From the NCBI RefSeq assembly GCF_001968815.1, contig NZ_MIEQ01000044.1:545982-609981 (forward strand): 64,000 nt of DNA. Reading direction: 5' to 3'. This DNA comes from Motiliproteus sp. MSK22-1. Its GTDB lineage: Bacteria > Pseudomonadota > Gammaproteobacteria > Pseudomonadales > Balneatricaceae. Below are positions 1 through 8,412 of this stretch, in pieces; the stretch's first letter is position 1; every line of letters starts with the position of its first letter. A model generated the notes under the pieces. That model saw only the letters and a list, made by a program, of their open reading frames with translations. It was not told the origin of the DNA and ran no database searches. The position numbers and the translations under genes were made by a program.

Positions 1-1050
1 GTTATAAAAGTCGGACGTATGGCGGGTCAGTTTGCCAAGCCTCGCTCCGCAGATACCGAAACCATCAACGGTCTTGAACTGCCAAGCTATCGTGGTGACA
101 TTGTTAACGATATCAATCCAACGGTAGAGGCTCGAGTACCCGATCCACGACGCCTGCTGGATGCCTACAACCAGTCAGTTGCAACGCAGAACCTGCTTCG
201 TGCATTTGCTCAAGGTGGGCTTGCAGACCTGAATCAGGTCCATAAATGGAATCTGAGTTTTATCGATAAGAGCCCTCTCGGGGAAAAGTACCAGACGCTG
301 GCAAGCCACATTGACCAAGCCCTGGCATTTATGGATGCCTGTGGCATTGACTCAGCGAACACGCCTCAGATCAGAGAGACTAACCTGTACACCTCTCATG
401 AAGCCTTGCTGCTGAATTATGAGCAAGCTCTGACACGCGAAGACAGCATAGACGGCGGTTGGTACGACTGCTCTGCCCATATGCTATGGATTGGGGACCG
501 TACCCGTCAACTGGACGGAGCTCATATCGAATTTCTTCGTGGTGTTGAAAATCCGATTGGCGTCAAGGTTGGCCCTACCATGCAGGCTGACGAATTAATC
601 CGTTTGATTGATATCCTTAACCCTGAAAACCTGCCAGGACGTCTTAATCTGATCTCCCGTATGGGGGCTGAGAACGTGATTGAAAATCTGGCTCCGCTGG
701 CACGAAAAGTCAAATCAGAAGGTCGTCAGGTGTTGTGGAGCTGTGATCCAATGCACGGCAATACCATCAAAGCCTCTAGCGGCTACAAAACTCGTGCTGT
801 CGACAGCATTCTGAAGGAAATGAAAGGATTCTTTGAAGTACATAATGCCGAAGGTACCTGTGCTGGTGGTGTTCACTTTGAAATGACCGGACAGAACGTC
901 ACTGAATGTATTGGTGGCGCCTACCAAATCACAGAAGAGAGCCTGGCAGATCGTTACCACACTCACTGTGACCCCCGTCTGAACGCTGATCAGTCTTTGG
1001 AACTGGCATTTTTGATTGCCGATACGCTAAAAACTTCTCGTGGCAGATAG
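1..1050 (+). CDS. Class II 3-deoxy-7-phosphoheptulonate (DAHP) synthase, 5'-truncated by window edge
   Basis: Catalyses condensation of phosphoenolpyruvate and erythrose-4-phosphate, the first step of the shikimate pathway, in the cytoplasm. The frame is open from base 1 and begins [16 protein letters not shown], a conserved internal motif of the plant-like (class II) family, so the first ATG at 19 is not the real start and roughly the first 100 residues lie outside the window. Visible active-site elements are NPIGVKVGP, the DPMHGN loop (metal-ligand His), GGVHFEMTG (Glu ligand) and [11 protein letters not shown] (Asp ligand), matching the His/Glu/Asp metal ligands known in the Mycobacterium enzyme. 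The fourth ligand, a Cys, would lie upstream. The 3' end overlaps the next gene by 11 bp. Class II enzymes serve either general aromatic synthesis or secondary metabolism; nothing here suggests the latter. Confidence 0.95.
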   Translation, partial: VIKVGRMAGQFAKPRSADTETINGLELPSYRGDIVNDINPTVEARVPDPRRLLDAYNQSVATQNLLRAFAQGGLADLNQVHKWNLSFIDKSPLGEKYQTLASHIDQALAFMDACGIDSANTPQIRETNLYTSHEALLLNYEQALTREDSIDGGWYDCSAHMLWIGDRTRQLDGAHIEFLRGVENPIGVKVGPTMQADELIRLIDILNPENLPGRLNLISRMGAENVIENLAPLARKVKSEGRQVLWSCDPMHGNTIKASSGYKTRAVDSILKEMKGFFEVHNAEGTCAGGVHFEMTGQNVTECIGGAYQITEESLADRYHTHCDPRLNADQSLELAFLIADTLKTSRGR

Positions 1051-1369
1051 ACACGACAGGCTGCGGTTACAACTAACAGAGATCGAACAGGCATTACGCT
1101 TGCTCGATCTCTGGAGCGAATCAAAGCCGGATCAACGTGAATTGGCAAGTACTCAGCCCTTTTGTATAGACACCCTAAGCCTGGATCAATGGCTGCAATG
1201 GATACTGATTCCAAGAATGAAAGAACTTCTGGACACCGGTCTGCCACTTCCCGGTAACTGTAATATTCATGCGATTGCTGAAGAAAGTTTTAAAGATCTG
1301 CGTCAGGATTGCAGCCATCTTCTGGTATTGCTTAAGCAATTTGACGAAACCCTGATGCTGCCACACTAA
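1040..1369 (+). CDS. YqcC family protein
   Basis: A 109-residue protein of the YqcC (DUF446) family, small soluble helical proteins of unknown biochemical role. The recognisable core is [20 protein letters not shown] followed by RMKELLD, then PLPG and a C-terminal Leu-rich helix ([12 protein letters not shown]). The length is normal for the family. It starts with GTG inside the end of the DAHP synthase gene, an 11-bp overlap that implies translational coupling. No promoter is visible between the two. In enterobacteria yqcC sits beside the pseudouridine synthase gene truC; that partner is not present here, so the coupling to an aromatic-pathway gene is a local arrangement. Confidence 0.85.
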   Translation: MADRHDRLRLQLTEIEQALRLLDLWSESKPDQRELASTQPFCIDTLSLDQWLQWILIPRMKELLDTGLPLPGNCNIHAIAEESFKDLRQDCSHLLVLLKQFDETLMLPH

Positions 1370-1488
1370 TTTTCAGTACCGAACACCAATTAATAATAGC
1401 GAACACAGATAACAGTACCAAAACCTGCACAGAACCTGCTTAGAATTCATGTTTTTACAGCGATCCCTCAATCCTTACAACGAAACCC

Positions 1489-1884
1489 TTACAACAATCC
1501 TTCCAAAACGATTTCATCGTAGCTGACGATCCCTAACACTTCTCCATTATCAATGACAGGCGCAACTGACAAACCAAAGTTTTCAAACAAACGCGCGCAA
1601 TACCGAACATCCATATCCGGAGCAACACTAATCACCGGCTTGGACATAATCTCGTAGACATTAACTCGGTCGGGAGATCGATCTTTAGCGAGCACCTGTT
1701 TGGCAATATCTGACAATAGCACCAAACCAAATTCATCATTGTCATGACGCTTTTGAACCAACAGAACGGTAACCTTGTTAGCTCTGCAGTCCTCCAGCGC
1801 TTTTTGAACGGTAATCAGACCATCCACCATAGCGAAATGAGGCTTCATAATGTCTCGCACTTGAATCAACTTTTTGTTACTCAT
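1489..1884 (-). CDS. CBS-domain protein
   Basis: A 131-residue protein made almost entirely of a pair of CBS motifs (about residues 8-62 and 70-131), a module that binds adenine nucleotides. Recognisable parts are VRDIMKPHFAMVDG and VYEIMSKPVISVAPDMD, then APVIDNGEVLGIVSYDE. There is no attached catalytic or membrane domain, so it probably acts as a nucleotide-sensing partner of another protein. Its ATG overlaps the stop of the PII-like gene upstream (ATGA at 1881-1884), so the two are translationally coupled. Together with the two DUF1538 membrane proteins further upstream, this suggests that it gates or senses for that transporter-like module; this is inference from position. Confidence 0.85.
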   Translation of the reverse strand: MSNKKLIQVRDIMKPHFAMVDGLITVQKALEDCRANKVTVLLVQKRHDNDEFGLVLLSDIAKQVLAKDRSPDRVNVYEIMSKPVISVAPDMDVRYCARLFENFGLSVAPVIDNGEVLGIVSYDEIVLEGLL

Positions 1885-2231
1885 AACTTGTCCTCAATCG
1901 AATGGCTTAGCTGTTCCATCTGATGCGCAACCCCGACAGCATCCTCTATATCTATTTGCACTGCGATACCGGATCCTGGATCTGTGTCAAACCGACCTGT
2001 TTCCGCTATCGTTTCCAGGATCTTGCGAGACAAATGTTCTTCAACAATAAAAATTAATACATCACGCTGTGTTTCGAGTGTTAGACCAAAGAACGTTTTC
2101 GATCTATTTAACCCTTCACCTCTTGCGTTATTAATCGTGGTTGCACCGGTAGCTCCAGCTTCCCTGGCCGCCTGCATCACTTTCTCCGACTTTGAATCAT
2201 CAACAAAAGCGACAATTAATTTGAAATGCAT
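1881..2231 (-). CDS. PII-like signal transduction protein
   Basis: A 116-residue protein with the ferredoxin-like fold pattern of the PII family: MHFKLIVAFVDDSKSEKVMQ, then AAREAGATGATTINNARGEG, then a beta-hairpin and the C-terminal DTDPGSGIAVQIDIEDAVGV. PII proteins are trimers that bind ATP/ADP and often regulate nitrogen or ion transporters. The T-loop region (NARGEGLNRSKTFFG) is short and lacks the Tyr that is uridylylated in GlnB/GlnK, so this is a PII-like paralogue and not a GlnB. Gene order is two DUF1538 membrane proteins, then this, then the CBS protein with an ATGA overlap. A role in regulating the DUF1538 proteins is inferred from this linkage. Confidence 0.85.
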   Translation of the reverse strand: MHFKLIVAFVDDSKSEKVMQAAREAGATGATTINNARGEGLNRSKTFFGLTLETQRDVLIFIVEEHLSRKILETIAETGRFDTDPGSGIAVQIDIEDAVGVAHQMEQLSHSIEDKL

Positions 2232-2393
2232 AGCTTGCCCCCCAAGGCATCGCCCGTATTAGCACTCTTTCTCAAAACCCTAGCCCCCAAAATTCTTCCC
2301 TTCAAAACCTGCTTCGCTTAAAGCATCTGCCGTCTGAAAGACTCCTTCAGAGACTACCAGTCGCTTCTTTTATTGCCTTCCCAATCATCAACC

Positions 2394-3167
2394 TTAAGCT
2401 TTTTTTTGATTTCGTTTCTGCACCCACTCGGATAACTGTGCATAAGTCATAACAGATATGATCGGAAACAGGCTTGCGAAAGCAATCAAACCAAAACCAT
2501 CAATCAACGCACTTCTACCAGGCACCGTCTCTGCCAGTCCCAGCCCAAGGGCTGCAACAAGAGGCACCGTTACCGTAGAGGTTGTAACACCACCTGAATC
2601 ATAGGCCAGTGGCACTATCAAACGGGGGGCAAAATAAGTCTGTATAACAACGACAAAATATCCGGCAATAATAAAATAATGGATCGGTAATCCGGTAACG
2701 ATTCGATAGGTGCCCAGCGAAATACCAATGGCTACTCCCAACGCAACAGCAATCCGTAGGCCCCAGACACCAATACTCCCGCCCGAGACTTCATTGGCTT
2801 TTATAGCAACCGCTATCAGGGACGGCTCCGCGATAGTTGTACTCGCACCAATAGCGAAAGCAAAAATATAGACCCAGTAATAATCACTCCAGTGCAGCGC
2901 CACAACAGCAGCACCATCCCGCAAAAAAGCAGGATCAGTTAACTGTTCTGCCATTAAGCGACCCACAGGAAACAATGCTTTTTCAAGACCCAATAAAAAC
3001 AGAGCAAGCCCTACAATCACATAACCAAATCCAATCAAAACCCGACGTAAGTTCGCAATAGGTCGACGAATAACAAAAAACTGAAAACCAAATATTATTG
3101 CTGCTATCGGCAATACATCTTTGATGGTGGAAAATAAAATCGACAGTAAGCTTGTGAGTAGTTCCAT
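2394..3167 (-). CDS. DUF1538 family membrane protein (second of pair)
   Basis: A 257-residue integral membrane protein with about six to seven hydrophobic segments and a charged C-terminal tail (WVQKRNQKKA). It carries two conserved motifs, GASTTIAEPSLIAVA near the middle and [20 protein letters not shown] near residue 190, and ends with [14 protein letters not shown]. The same motifs recur in the upstream gene, so the two are paralogues within the DUF1538 family, which looks like a transporter family but has no firmly established substrate that I know of. Its start overlaps the upstream stop by one base (TGATG), giving tight coupling and probably equal stoichiometry. A heteromeric transporter is a reasonable inference. 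Confidence 0.85.
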   Translation of the reverse strand: MELLTSLLSILFSTIKDVLPIAAIIFGFQFFVIRRPIANLRRVLIGFGYVIVGLALFLLGLEKALFPVGRLMAEQLTDPAFLRDGAAVVALHWSDYYWVYIFAFAIGASTTIAEPSLIAVAIKANEVSGGSIGVWGLRIAVALGVAIGISLGTYRIVTGLPIHYFIIAGYFVVVIQTYFAPRLIVPLAYDSGGVTTSTVTVPLVAALGLGLAETVPGRSALIDGFGLIAFASLFPIISVMTYAQLSEWVQKRNQKKA

Positions 3168-3901
3168 CAGACAACCATTCCATAAGCCATGACAAAGATC
3201 ATCGGTGTTAGCGACGCAAATGCAATCAGGCCAAACCCATCTATCATCGGGTTTCGTCCCTTAATCGAAGAAGCCAAGCCAACCCCCAGTGCAGTCACAA
3301 GAGGAACCGTTATAGTTGAAGTAGTGACACCTCCTGAATCATAGGCAATACCAATGATTTCCTCAGGAGCAATAAAAGTCATGATCATGACCAATACGTA
3401 ACCGCCAATAATAAGATACTGAATCGGCCAGCCTTTCAAAATTCTCAACACCCCAATAACAATGGCCAAGCCAACGGATAATGCGACGGTAAACCTCAGC
3501 CCGTTGGCATAGCTGGCCTGGGCCTCTGCATTTTGTTCAATAACTCCACCTCCAGCCGCAACCTGTGCAGCTTCAGCAGCCACTGCGATCAGAGCGGGCT
3601 CTGCTACGGTTGTGCCAAACCCCAACGAAAAGGCAAAGACAAGCAGCCATTTAACGCTTCCCTTTCGGGCAAAGGCATGCGCCATAGACTCACCTATCGG
3701 AAAGAGTCCCATTTCTAAACCATAGATAAAGAAAGTCAGGCCAAGAACGACGAACAACACGCCTGTAATTAAACCAATCAGGTCTGGTAAAGGTTGTTGT
3801 AGTACGAATAGCTGGAAGAAGGCGATAACAATGATAATCGGTGCTAAATCCCGAAGGCTTCCAAGCATAGACTGAGCAAGGGCGAGTAACGATTGTTTCA
3901 A
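3167..3901 (-). CDS. DUF1538 family membrane protein (first of pair)
   Basis: A 244-residue polytopic membrane protein, the first gene of the minus-strand module. An initial amphipathic segment ([18 protein letters not shown]) is followed by about seven hydrophobic helices. The two signature motifs of its downstream paralogue are present: [19 protein letters not shown] and [20 protein letters not shown], followed by [14 protein letters not shown]. The paired Thr/Ser-rich and Gly-rich motifs look like discontinuous helices lining a transport path, which is inference. It is followed with one-base overlap by the second DUF1538 gene, then a PII-like and a CBS gene. The operon promoter should lie in the short region above 3901; no strong motif was recognised there. 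Confidence 0.85.
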   Translation of the reverse strand: MKQSLLALAQSMLGSLRDLAPIIIVIAFFQLFVLQQPLPDLIGLITGVLFVVLGLTFFIYGLEMGLFPIGESMAHAFARKGSVKWLLVFAFSLGFGTTVAEPALIAVAAEAAQVAAGGGVIEQNAEAQASYANGLRFTVALSVGLAIVIGVLRILKGWPIQYLIIGGYVLVMIMTFIAPEEIIGIAYDSGGVTTSTITVPLVTALGVGLASSIKGRNPMIDGFGLIAFASLTPMIFVMAYGMVV

Positions 3902-3993
3902 ATCAGAATCCTTTTCGTCCTAACATTGGCGACCGGTAAACTATCTACCGATAGCTGGCGGCAAATATTATAGGCACATTAGCAGCCTCGACG

Positions 3994-4293
3994 TTAGCGA
4001 TTGCTAATATTTACATCGCTATTCTTGACCAAGAGCAACTTTTGCCCCCGGCTCAGGCTTTTGATTCTAATTTCTTCTTTTGTCGCGCTTGAGCGGTCAG
4101 GAAACTCACATTGATAAATCACCTGCTTTGGCGAATCAAGACGGAAGTATTTCGCCCCCTTACCCTTGGAATGTTCCATAAACCGACGCTGTACGTTGGT
4201 GGTAATACCGGTGTAAAGACGCCCTTTTGCGGTCTCGATGATATAGAGGTACCAAAGTGAGGTAGATGACTGTTTTGAGCTTGCTGTCTTCAA
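3994..4293 (-). CDS. GIY-YIG domain protein (UPF0213/YhbQ-like)
   Basis: A 99-residue single-domain GIY-YIG nuclease-fold protein. The motif appears as WYLYIIETAKGRLYTGITTN with the following VQRRFMEH and GKGAKYFR, and the C-terminal part has SATKEEIRIKSLSRGQKL, which supplies the usual Glu. Members of this family are small DNA-acting or repair-linked proteins without a firm cellular role. The start is a TTG at 4293, since no ATG precedes the domain in frame. It is transcribed opposite to the DUF3549 gene, which begins 132 bp away. Confidence 0.85.
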   Translation of the reverse strand: MKTASSKQSSTSLWYLYIIETAKGRLYTGITTNVQRRFMEHSKGKGAKYFRLDSPKQVIYQCEFPDRSSATKEEIRIKSLSRGQKLLLVKNSDVNISNR

Positions 4294-4425
4294 TCGTTAT
4301 TTCTCTACTCAAGCTGTTAATACAAAAAGGGGAGTCCCGATAGTCATCCAGGAGTGGTAAAATAGCTGACCATCTTACCATTCTGATCATTGTTTCGGAA
4401 AAACAAGGCTTAGTTAATCACCTCT

Positions 4426-5469
4426 ATGAATAAGATCCAAACCCTGACCGACTTCCTTCGCTCGACTGACGCAAACTTTCGCTGTTTTGATATGGGTCGT
4501 CGTATCAGCAAACTATCTCAGGATCAGTTCTTAAAGTTTGAAATGGCAGAAACCCCTTATCCGCTCCCGCTGGTTATGCATGCCTGGATCGGCATTATGA
4601 TCTGGAACCCAAAACAACCGGAGCAACACCTGATCTGGTTTTTAAAATTTCCTCTGGACGAGCAAGGGTTACTGGTACAGGCAGCCCGTGATGATTTTCT
4701 GAATCGCTTAGCCAAGACAGTGGGGAATCAGCTGCTCAATCAGGAAGGAGAGCAGGACCCACTCAAGGATAACCCTTTTTCCTTTACTCCTGATCAAGAA
4801 AAAATGGCGGCATTCCATGCCCGAGCCAGTAAAATACTGAAACAATCTGCATCTGGATACTATCAGCTGACTCGGGAGTACCTAAGCGGCTTAAGAGGAT
4901 TTGACCAATGGGATCAGGTTGGTTTGCAGGGGATTGCCGATGTTATAGCCAGACTGGATGAACGAGGTAATGATGAACTTGTAACAAAAGCGATTCCAAA
5001 GCTCCCCATTCCACCATTAGAGGCCGTTTGTGCCAACCTCGAACATGAAATCCCGTCCCATACCATTAGCCAGGCAATTTTTGACCGCCTGCTACAGGTT
5101 ATAGAACAAGCTGATAGCAGCCCTAATACCGTCGGGGCTCTACTTCGGGCAATCTCCCAGAGTCATTCCAAAGAATTGCGACAACAGGCATTGCTGCGCG
5201 TACTTAACAGCCGTTTCGGCCCGGAAATAGAGGTCTTGGCTGCCATAGCAAGCCGTGCCTGGAAGGATCTGCAAGATAGTCAGATTCGCCTGTCATTCAT
5301 GAATAATTTGTCTATAAACTCTGCCGGACAGCAAAGCTTTAACCTGATGGTTAGAGACCTGGTATTTATCCCCGGCATGCGCGGAATCATTATGGAGAGT
5401 TTTCGCGATCCCAAACGGAGTGACGATCTTAGCCGTGCGATTGGCGCATTCTTTCAGGCACCTGGCTAA
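4426..5469 (+). CDS. DUF3549 family protein
   Basis: A 347-residue cytoplasmic protein matching the gammaproteobacterial DUF3549 family. The N-terminus has the recognisable LTDFLRSTDANFRCFDMGRR followed by QDQFLKFE and a Trp-rich stretch with HLIWFLKFPLDEQGLL. The remainder is alpha-helical, with repeated helix pairs (residues about 190-340) reminiscent of HEAT-like repeats. No signal peptide, membrane helix or catalytic motif is seen, and the function is unknown. A TAAAAT hexamer near 4357 could be the -10 of its promoter. It converges on the replication-gene cluster on the minus strand. Confidence 0.8.
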   Translation: MNKIQTLTDFLRSTDANFRCFDMGRRISKLSQDQFLKFEMAETPYPLPLVMHAWIGIMIWNPKQPEQHLIWFLKFPLDEQGLLVQAARDDFLNRLAKTVGNQLLNQEGEQDPLKDNPFSFTPDQEKMAAFHARASKILKQSASGYYQLTREYLSGLRGFDQWDQVGLQGIADVIARLDERGNDELVTKAIPKLPIPPLEAVCANLEHEIPSHTISQAIFDRLLQVIEQADSSPNTVGALLRAISQSHSKELRQQALLRVLNSRFGPEIEVLAAIASRAWKDLQDSQIRLSFMNNLSINSAGQQSFNLMVRDLVFIPGMRGIIMESFRDPKRSDDLSRAIGAFFQAPG

Positions 5470-5471
5470 TG

Positions 5472-5615
5472 TTAACAACCTGCCTGTTTTTTTAATTCTT
5501 GACGAGGCCTTTTCTTCCACCTCTGCTCCACCTGAAAAAATGGGTGCACCTGGGGTGGAAGAAAGCTAAGTATTATCACTATCAGAAATACCAGAGCTAC
5601 CAGCAGCATTGCCAT
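5472..5615 (-). CDS. Possible small single-pass membrane protein
   Basis: A 47-codon frame starting MAMLLVALVFLIVIILSFLP, one strongly hydrophobic helix, followed by a short basic tail rich in Lys/Arg (KKRPRQELKKQ) and a terminal Cys. It starts 29 bp after the stop of the lambda P-like gene and ends just beyond the DUF3549 stop on the other strand. The composition is that of a genuine small membrane protein, but the ribosome-binding site is weak and no homologue is recognised. The same frame stays open upstream to 5705. It may be co-transcribed with the replication genes. Confidence 0.35.
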   Translation of the reverse strand: MAMLLVALVFLIVIILSFLPPQVHPFFQVEQRWKKRPRQELKKQAGC

Positions 5616-5643
5616 CTGATCTTTGTCGTCTGCTCGGCGTCCT

Positions 5644-6450
5644 CTATTGATAGTCGTCTGGCAATTCCAGCTTAAGACCCCAATCGACAAGCCGCTCTTC
5701 AGCACGCTGCTTAAAATGCGCCCGAACAGGACTGCCCTTAGGTTTTTGCAGATAATAGAGCAGGGTCGCAGCCTGCTCCGGTGTCACTGGGTTATCCTTT
5801 TCCCACTGTTGGATAAATTCTGCAAGAGTGTTGCTGGATTTGTCTGGCAGACCTTTGGGCAAAGGTACTTCTAATGACTCCCCTGCCAAAACCCGCTGAC
5901 AAATTTTTCGGTAATTGAACTCAAAATCAGGGTAAACCTGAGACTTTTCTTCTCCACGCAGGCGATACCAGTCAGTTTCACGACCGGCCACGTAAACGGC
6001 GGCATGGCTCCAGGTATGATCCCTCGGACGATCTGCATGATGACAGGCCTCATTATAGGCCTTCAAAGTGGAAGGTAATCCGAAATCCTCAAGGCCTTTC
6101 TTTAAGACTGAAAGAAACTCAGAGATTGTCGGCATCCAGACAAATTCTTCCTTACAGCGTGTCACCGCCAGAACCAGCTCTTGCTCAGAGTACTCTCTCA
6201 GGCTCAGCGCCCATTCACGCTTTGCAATTCGAATCTCACTTTCATTTTCAAAAACACTTTTAAATTTATGACCATAGATAGTCATAAAACGAGCAAAGAT
6301 CATATTAACCAGTGTTTTAGTTTCTGGACTAATAAGATCTTTAGGTGGTTGCTCCGACGTATCACCAGTCGATGTTGTTGATGTCCATGACTGCTTCTGT
6401 AATCCGCTCGCGTTTCTCTGCGCGATTATTTGATTGATATCTTTCACCAC
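5644..6450 (-). CDS. Lambda P-like replication protein (putative helicase loader)
   Basis: A 268-residue protein resembling phage lambda replication protein P and its chromosomal relatives. It has a short N-terminus (MVKDINQIIAQRN), a helical domain with FARFMTIYGHKFKS and then KREWALSLREYSEQELVLAV, and the typical FVWMPTISEFLSVLK. Lambda P recruits the replicative helicase DnaB, so a helicase-loading or restart role is likely. The start lies 89 bp inside the end of the DnaT-like gene; this start is preferred because the opening residues resemble the family N-terminus. The overlap points to coupled expression. No phage structural, integrase or lysis genes are nearby, so this is not an obvious prophage. 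Confidence 0.75.
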   Translation of the reverse strand: MVKDINQIIAQRNASGLQKQSWTSTTSTGDTSEQPPKDLISPETKTLVNMIFARFMTIYGHKFKSVFENESEIRIAKREWALSLREYSEQELVLAVTRCKEEFVWMPTISEFLSVLKKGLEDFGLPSTLKAYNEACHHADRPRDHTWSHAAVYVAGRETDWYRLRGEEKSQVYPDFEFNYRKICQRVLAGESLEVPLPKGLPDKSSNTLAEFIQQWEKDNPVTPEQAATLLYYLQKPKGSPVRAHFKQRAEERLVDWGLKLELPDDYQ

Positions 6451-7519
6451 TAACCTCTACGGTATCGACCTTGTCATGGTTATTCTGTTCCTGGCGGGCA
6501 AGACGCCCTTGCCGGTTTTGCTCTTTCGCCCATTCTCTATGTGCCAGCTTAATAAATGACGGATCCCAGGAAGCCCGCTTTTTTTCCTGCGGCATCCAGT
6601 AAGCAATAAATTCATCAATAAGACCGTTAGCAAACTCTGCTGAAATATTCTTCCGCTGCAACATCTGATAGGTTGTTGGACTGGGACGCCAGTCCATATC
6701 TATCTCATGCAGTTTTTGATTACGCTTTTCATGTTGGTCAAATAAATGCTCTAAATCATCCTTGGGGCGGCTCCAGCCAACACTGCCACCAAAACTCGGC
6801 GCAGGCCCTCGCTCCAACATTGAGCCCGCAACTTGATTCTGGGAACTATAGGCTTTCAACCGCTCCGGAGACGGAACACTCGATGCAGCACTCTGATGGG
6901 TTTCCCTGACTGCCTGATATGCCTTTGATTGAGCAGGAAAATCGGCATTTTCAACAGCGCCGGTCTGATTTCTACCCAGTTGTGGCTCCGAAACACCAGG
7001 GTAGGAGGGGGTTTGCAAAGCACTACCGGCAACAGATTCTTTGAATCGGGGAGAACTCTGAACTCTCTCATCAACAGCGTTGGTCGAACGGCCTTCTGTT
7101 GATTCACTGGCCAAACACGCACTATTTTCAGAATCAACAGGCTCAGTTGCCGACTCATGAATGTTAGACTCACTCCCAGTATGCTGACCGTTGGCAGATT
7201 CAGTCTGATCAGAACTTCCAACATTAGCAATAGTGATACGAATACTGCCATTAGTATTAAATTCGGCTTCAATAACACCCTGAGAAACGAGACTATTGGT
7301 AATCTCGGCTAAACGATCTTCATCCCAAAACGAAACCAATTGTTGCCATTCCCGCCTGCGAGCCAGGAAACAGAGACTTCCATCACTATCCTCAGCACCA
7401 TGGTGCCGGGCGAACTCATGGTAAATAGCAAGCAATACAGCCTCTTCAGTGCCATATAATTTTGCCAGTGACGGATAAAACAGAATAGGTTGTTCAGGAA
7501 AAAGAGCACTCATAAGCAA
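6362..7519 (-). CDS. DnaT-like primosomal/replication protein
   Basis: A 385-residue protein in three parts. Residues 1-100 look like a small winged-helix-type domain (LFPEQPILFYPSLAKLYGTE). Residues 100-260 are a low-complexity Ser/Gln/Glu-rich linker. The third part is a DnaT-type single-stranded-DNA-binding domain (about 275-350): DMDWRPSPTTYQMLQRKNIS then DEFIAYWMPQEKKRASWDPS. In E. coli DnaT helps hand DnaC/DnaB to stalled forks. E. coli DnaT is much shorter (about 180 residues), so the long linker is a feature of this homologue. It overlaps the lambda P-like gene by 89 bp, and the pair probably forms a helicase-loading unit. Confidence 0.75.
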   Translation of the reverse strand: MLMSALFPEQPILFYPSLAKLYGTEEAVLLAIYHEFARHHGAEDSDGSLCFLARRREWQQLVSFWDEDRLAEITNSLVSQGVIEAEFNTNGSIRITIANVGSSDQTESANGQHTGSESNIHESATEPVDSENSACLASESTEGRSTNAVDERVQSSPRFKESVAGSALQTPSYPGVSEPQLGRNQTGAVENADFPAQSKAYQAVRETHQSAASSVPSPERLKAYSSQNQVAGSMLERGPAPSFGGSVGWSRPKDDLEHLFDQHEKRNQKLHEIDMDWRPSPTTYQMLQRKNISAEFANGLIDEFIAYWMPQEKKRASWDPSFIKLAHREWAKEQNRQGRLARQEQNNHDKVDTVEVSGERYQSNNRAEKRERITEAVMDINNIDW

Positions 7520-7684
7520 CTCAGAAGGCCCCAGTAATAAGATAAATAACTGGTTTGGAGCTTACCACATCACAGGGAATATTGCCGAGCGCTGCTGAAA
7601 TTAATACACCACCGCAGATCAAGAAAAGAGAACCAGACAAACAGGCTGGCAACAGCCAGGAAAGAGCCAAGCTGGTCAGACAGG

Positions 7685-7717
7685 CAAATAAAAATCGAGG
7701 AGAACCTGCTCCTCGAT
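7685..7717 (-). terminator. Rho-independent terminator of the CBS-protein gene
   Basis: A perfect 9-bp stem, ATCGAGGAG at 7694-7702 against CTCCTCGAT at 7709-7717, with a 6-nt loop. Read on the minus strand it is followed by TTTTTATTTG, a classic U-run, 32 bp after the stop of the minus-strand CBS gene. Confidence 0.85.
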
Positions 7718-7748
7718 GATTATAGCTGTCTGTTTGAAACCTTTCGGG

Positions 7749-8162
7749 TCAGTTTTGTTCCTGACCCACAAACTCCTTAACTGCACGCAGCACATCTTTG
7801 CGACTGATTTGTCCGACTAATTTACCATCTTTAAGGACAGGAAAACGTCGGCGCGGTCCATTAATAAACTTGTCGGCCAAATTAACGATGTCTTCATCAT
7901 GCTTGACGGTATCTACCTTATCGGTCATGAAGTCACCGACGTTGCCACCTTTTTCCTCTTCATGATAGGTGTAGCTAAGAATGCTTTTCAGGCAATCCAC
8001 TTCAGATAACATTCCTATCATTTCACCACGATCATCGACAACTGGAGCACCCGAAATATTATGTTCAGTAAAGATATTAATCGCCTGAAACAAATCAGTT
8101 TCCGGCTTGAAAGTGATCAACTGGGTGCTCATGTAGTCCTGAACTTTAACAGACCTCAACAT
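7749..8162 (-). CDS. CBS-domain protein
   Basis: A 137-residue stand-alone CBS-pair protein. Motif 1 covers about residues 8-65 (VQDYMSTQLITFKPETDLFQ, NISGAPVVDDRGEMIGMLSE) and motif 2 about residues 75-130 (VGDFMTDKVDTVKHDEDI, RRRFPVLKDGKLVGQISRKD). CBS pairs bind adenosyl ligands and usually report energy state. There is no fused effector. A good ribosome-binding sequence (GGAGCAGC) precedes the ATG. It is monocistronic, with its own terminator at 7685-7717. It differs from the PII-linked CBS protein at 1489 and probably serves another partner. Confidence 0.85.
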   Translation of the reverse strand: MLRSVKVQDYMSTQLITFKPETDLFQAINIFTEHNISGAPVVDDRGEMIGMLSEVDCLKSILSYTYHEEEKGGNVGDFMTDKVDTVKHDEDIVNLADKFINGPRRRFPVLKDGKLVGQISRKDVLRAVKEFVGQEQN

Positions 8163-8412
8163 ACTTGCTGCTCCTTATTCGCAACAGATAAATTCCAGCG
8201 TACTTCTGAATGAAGATTTATACTTCTCAAATTAGTGGTACCCGTCACCTGCCGTTAGTACCCTGATTCAGTATCCCTGAATACCGCCCTTAACCAAGAA
8301 TCACTGTTCCAAAAATTTCCGCTAAATCAGATCCCATTCAAACAATGGTACTCTGGAACAGTATCTGCGGTCAGCCTATAGTAACTTTGAATCGAAGACC
8401 ACAGAACCTAAC

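Noticed and set aside
5644..7519. Prophage remnant
   Set aside because: Although the lambda P-like gene is phage-type, no integrase, structural, lysis or attachment features occur nearby and neighbours are ordinary chromosomal genes.
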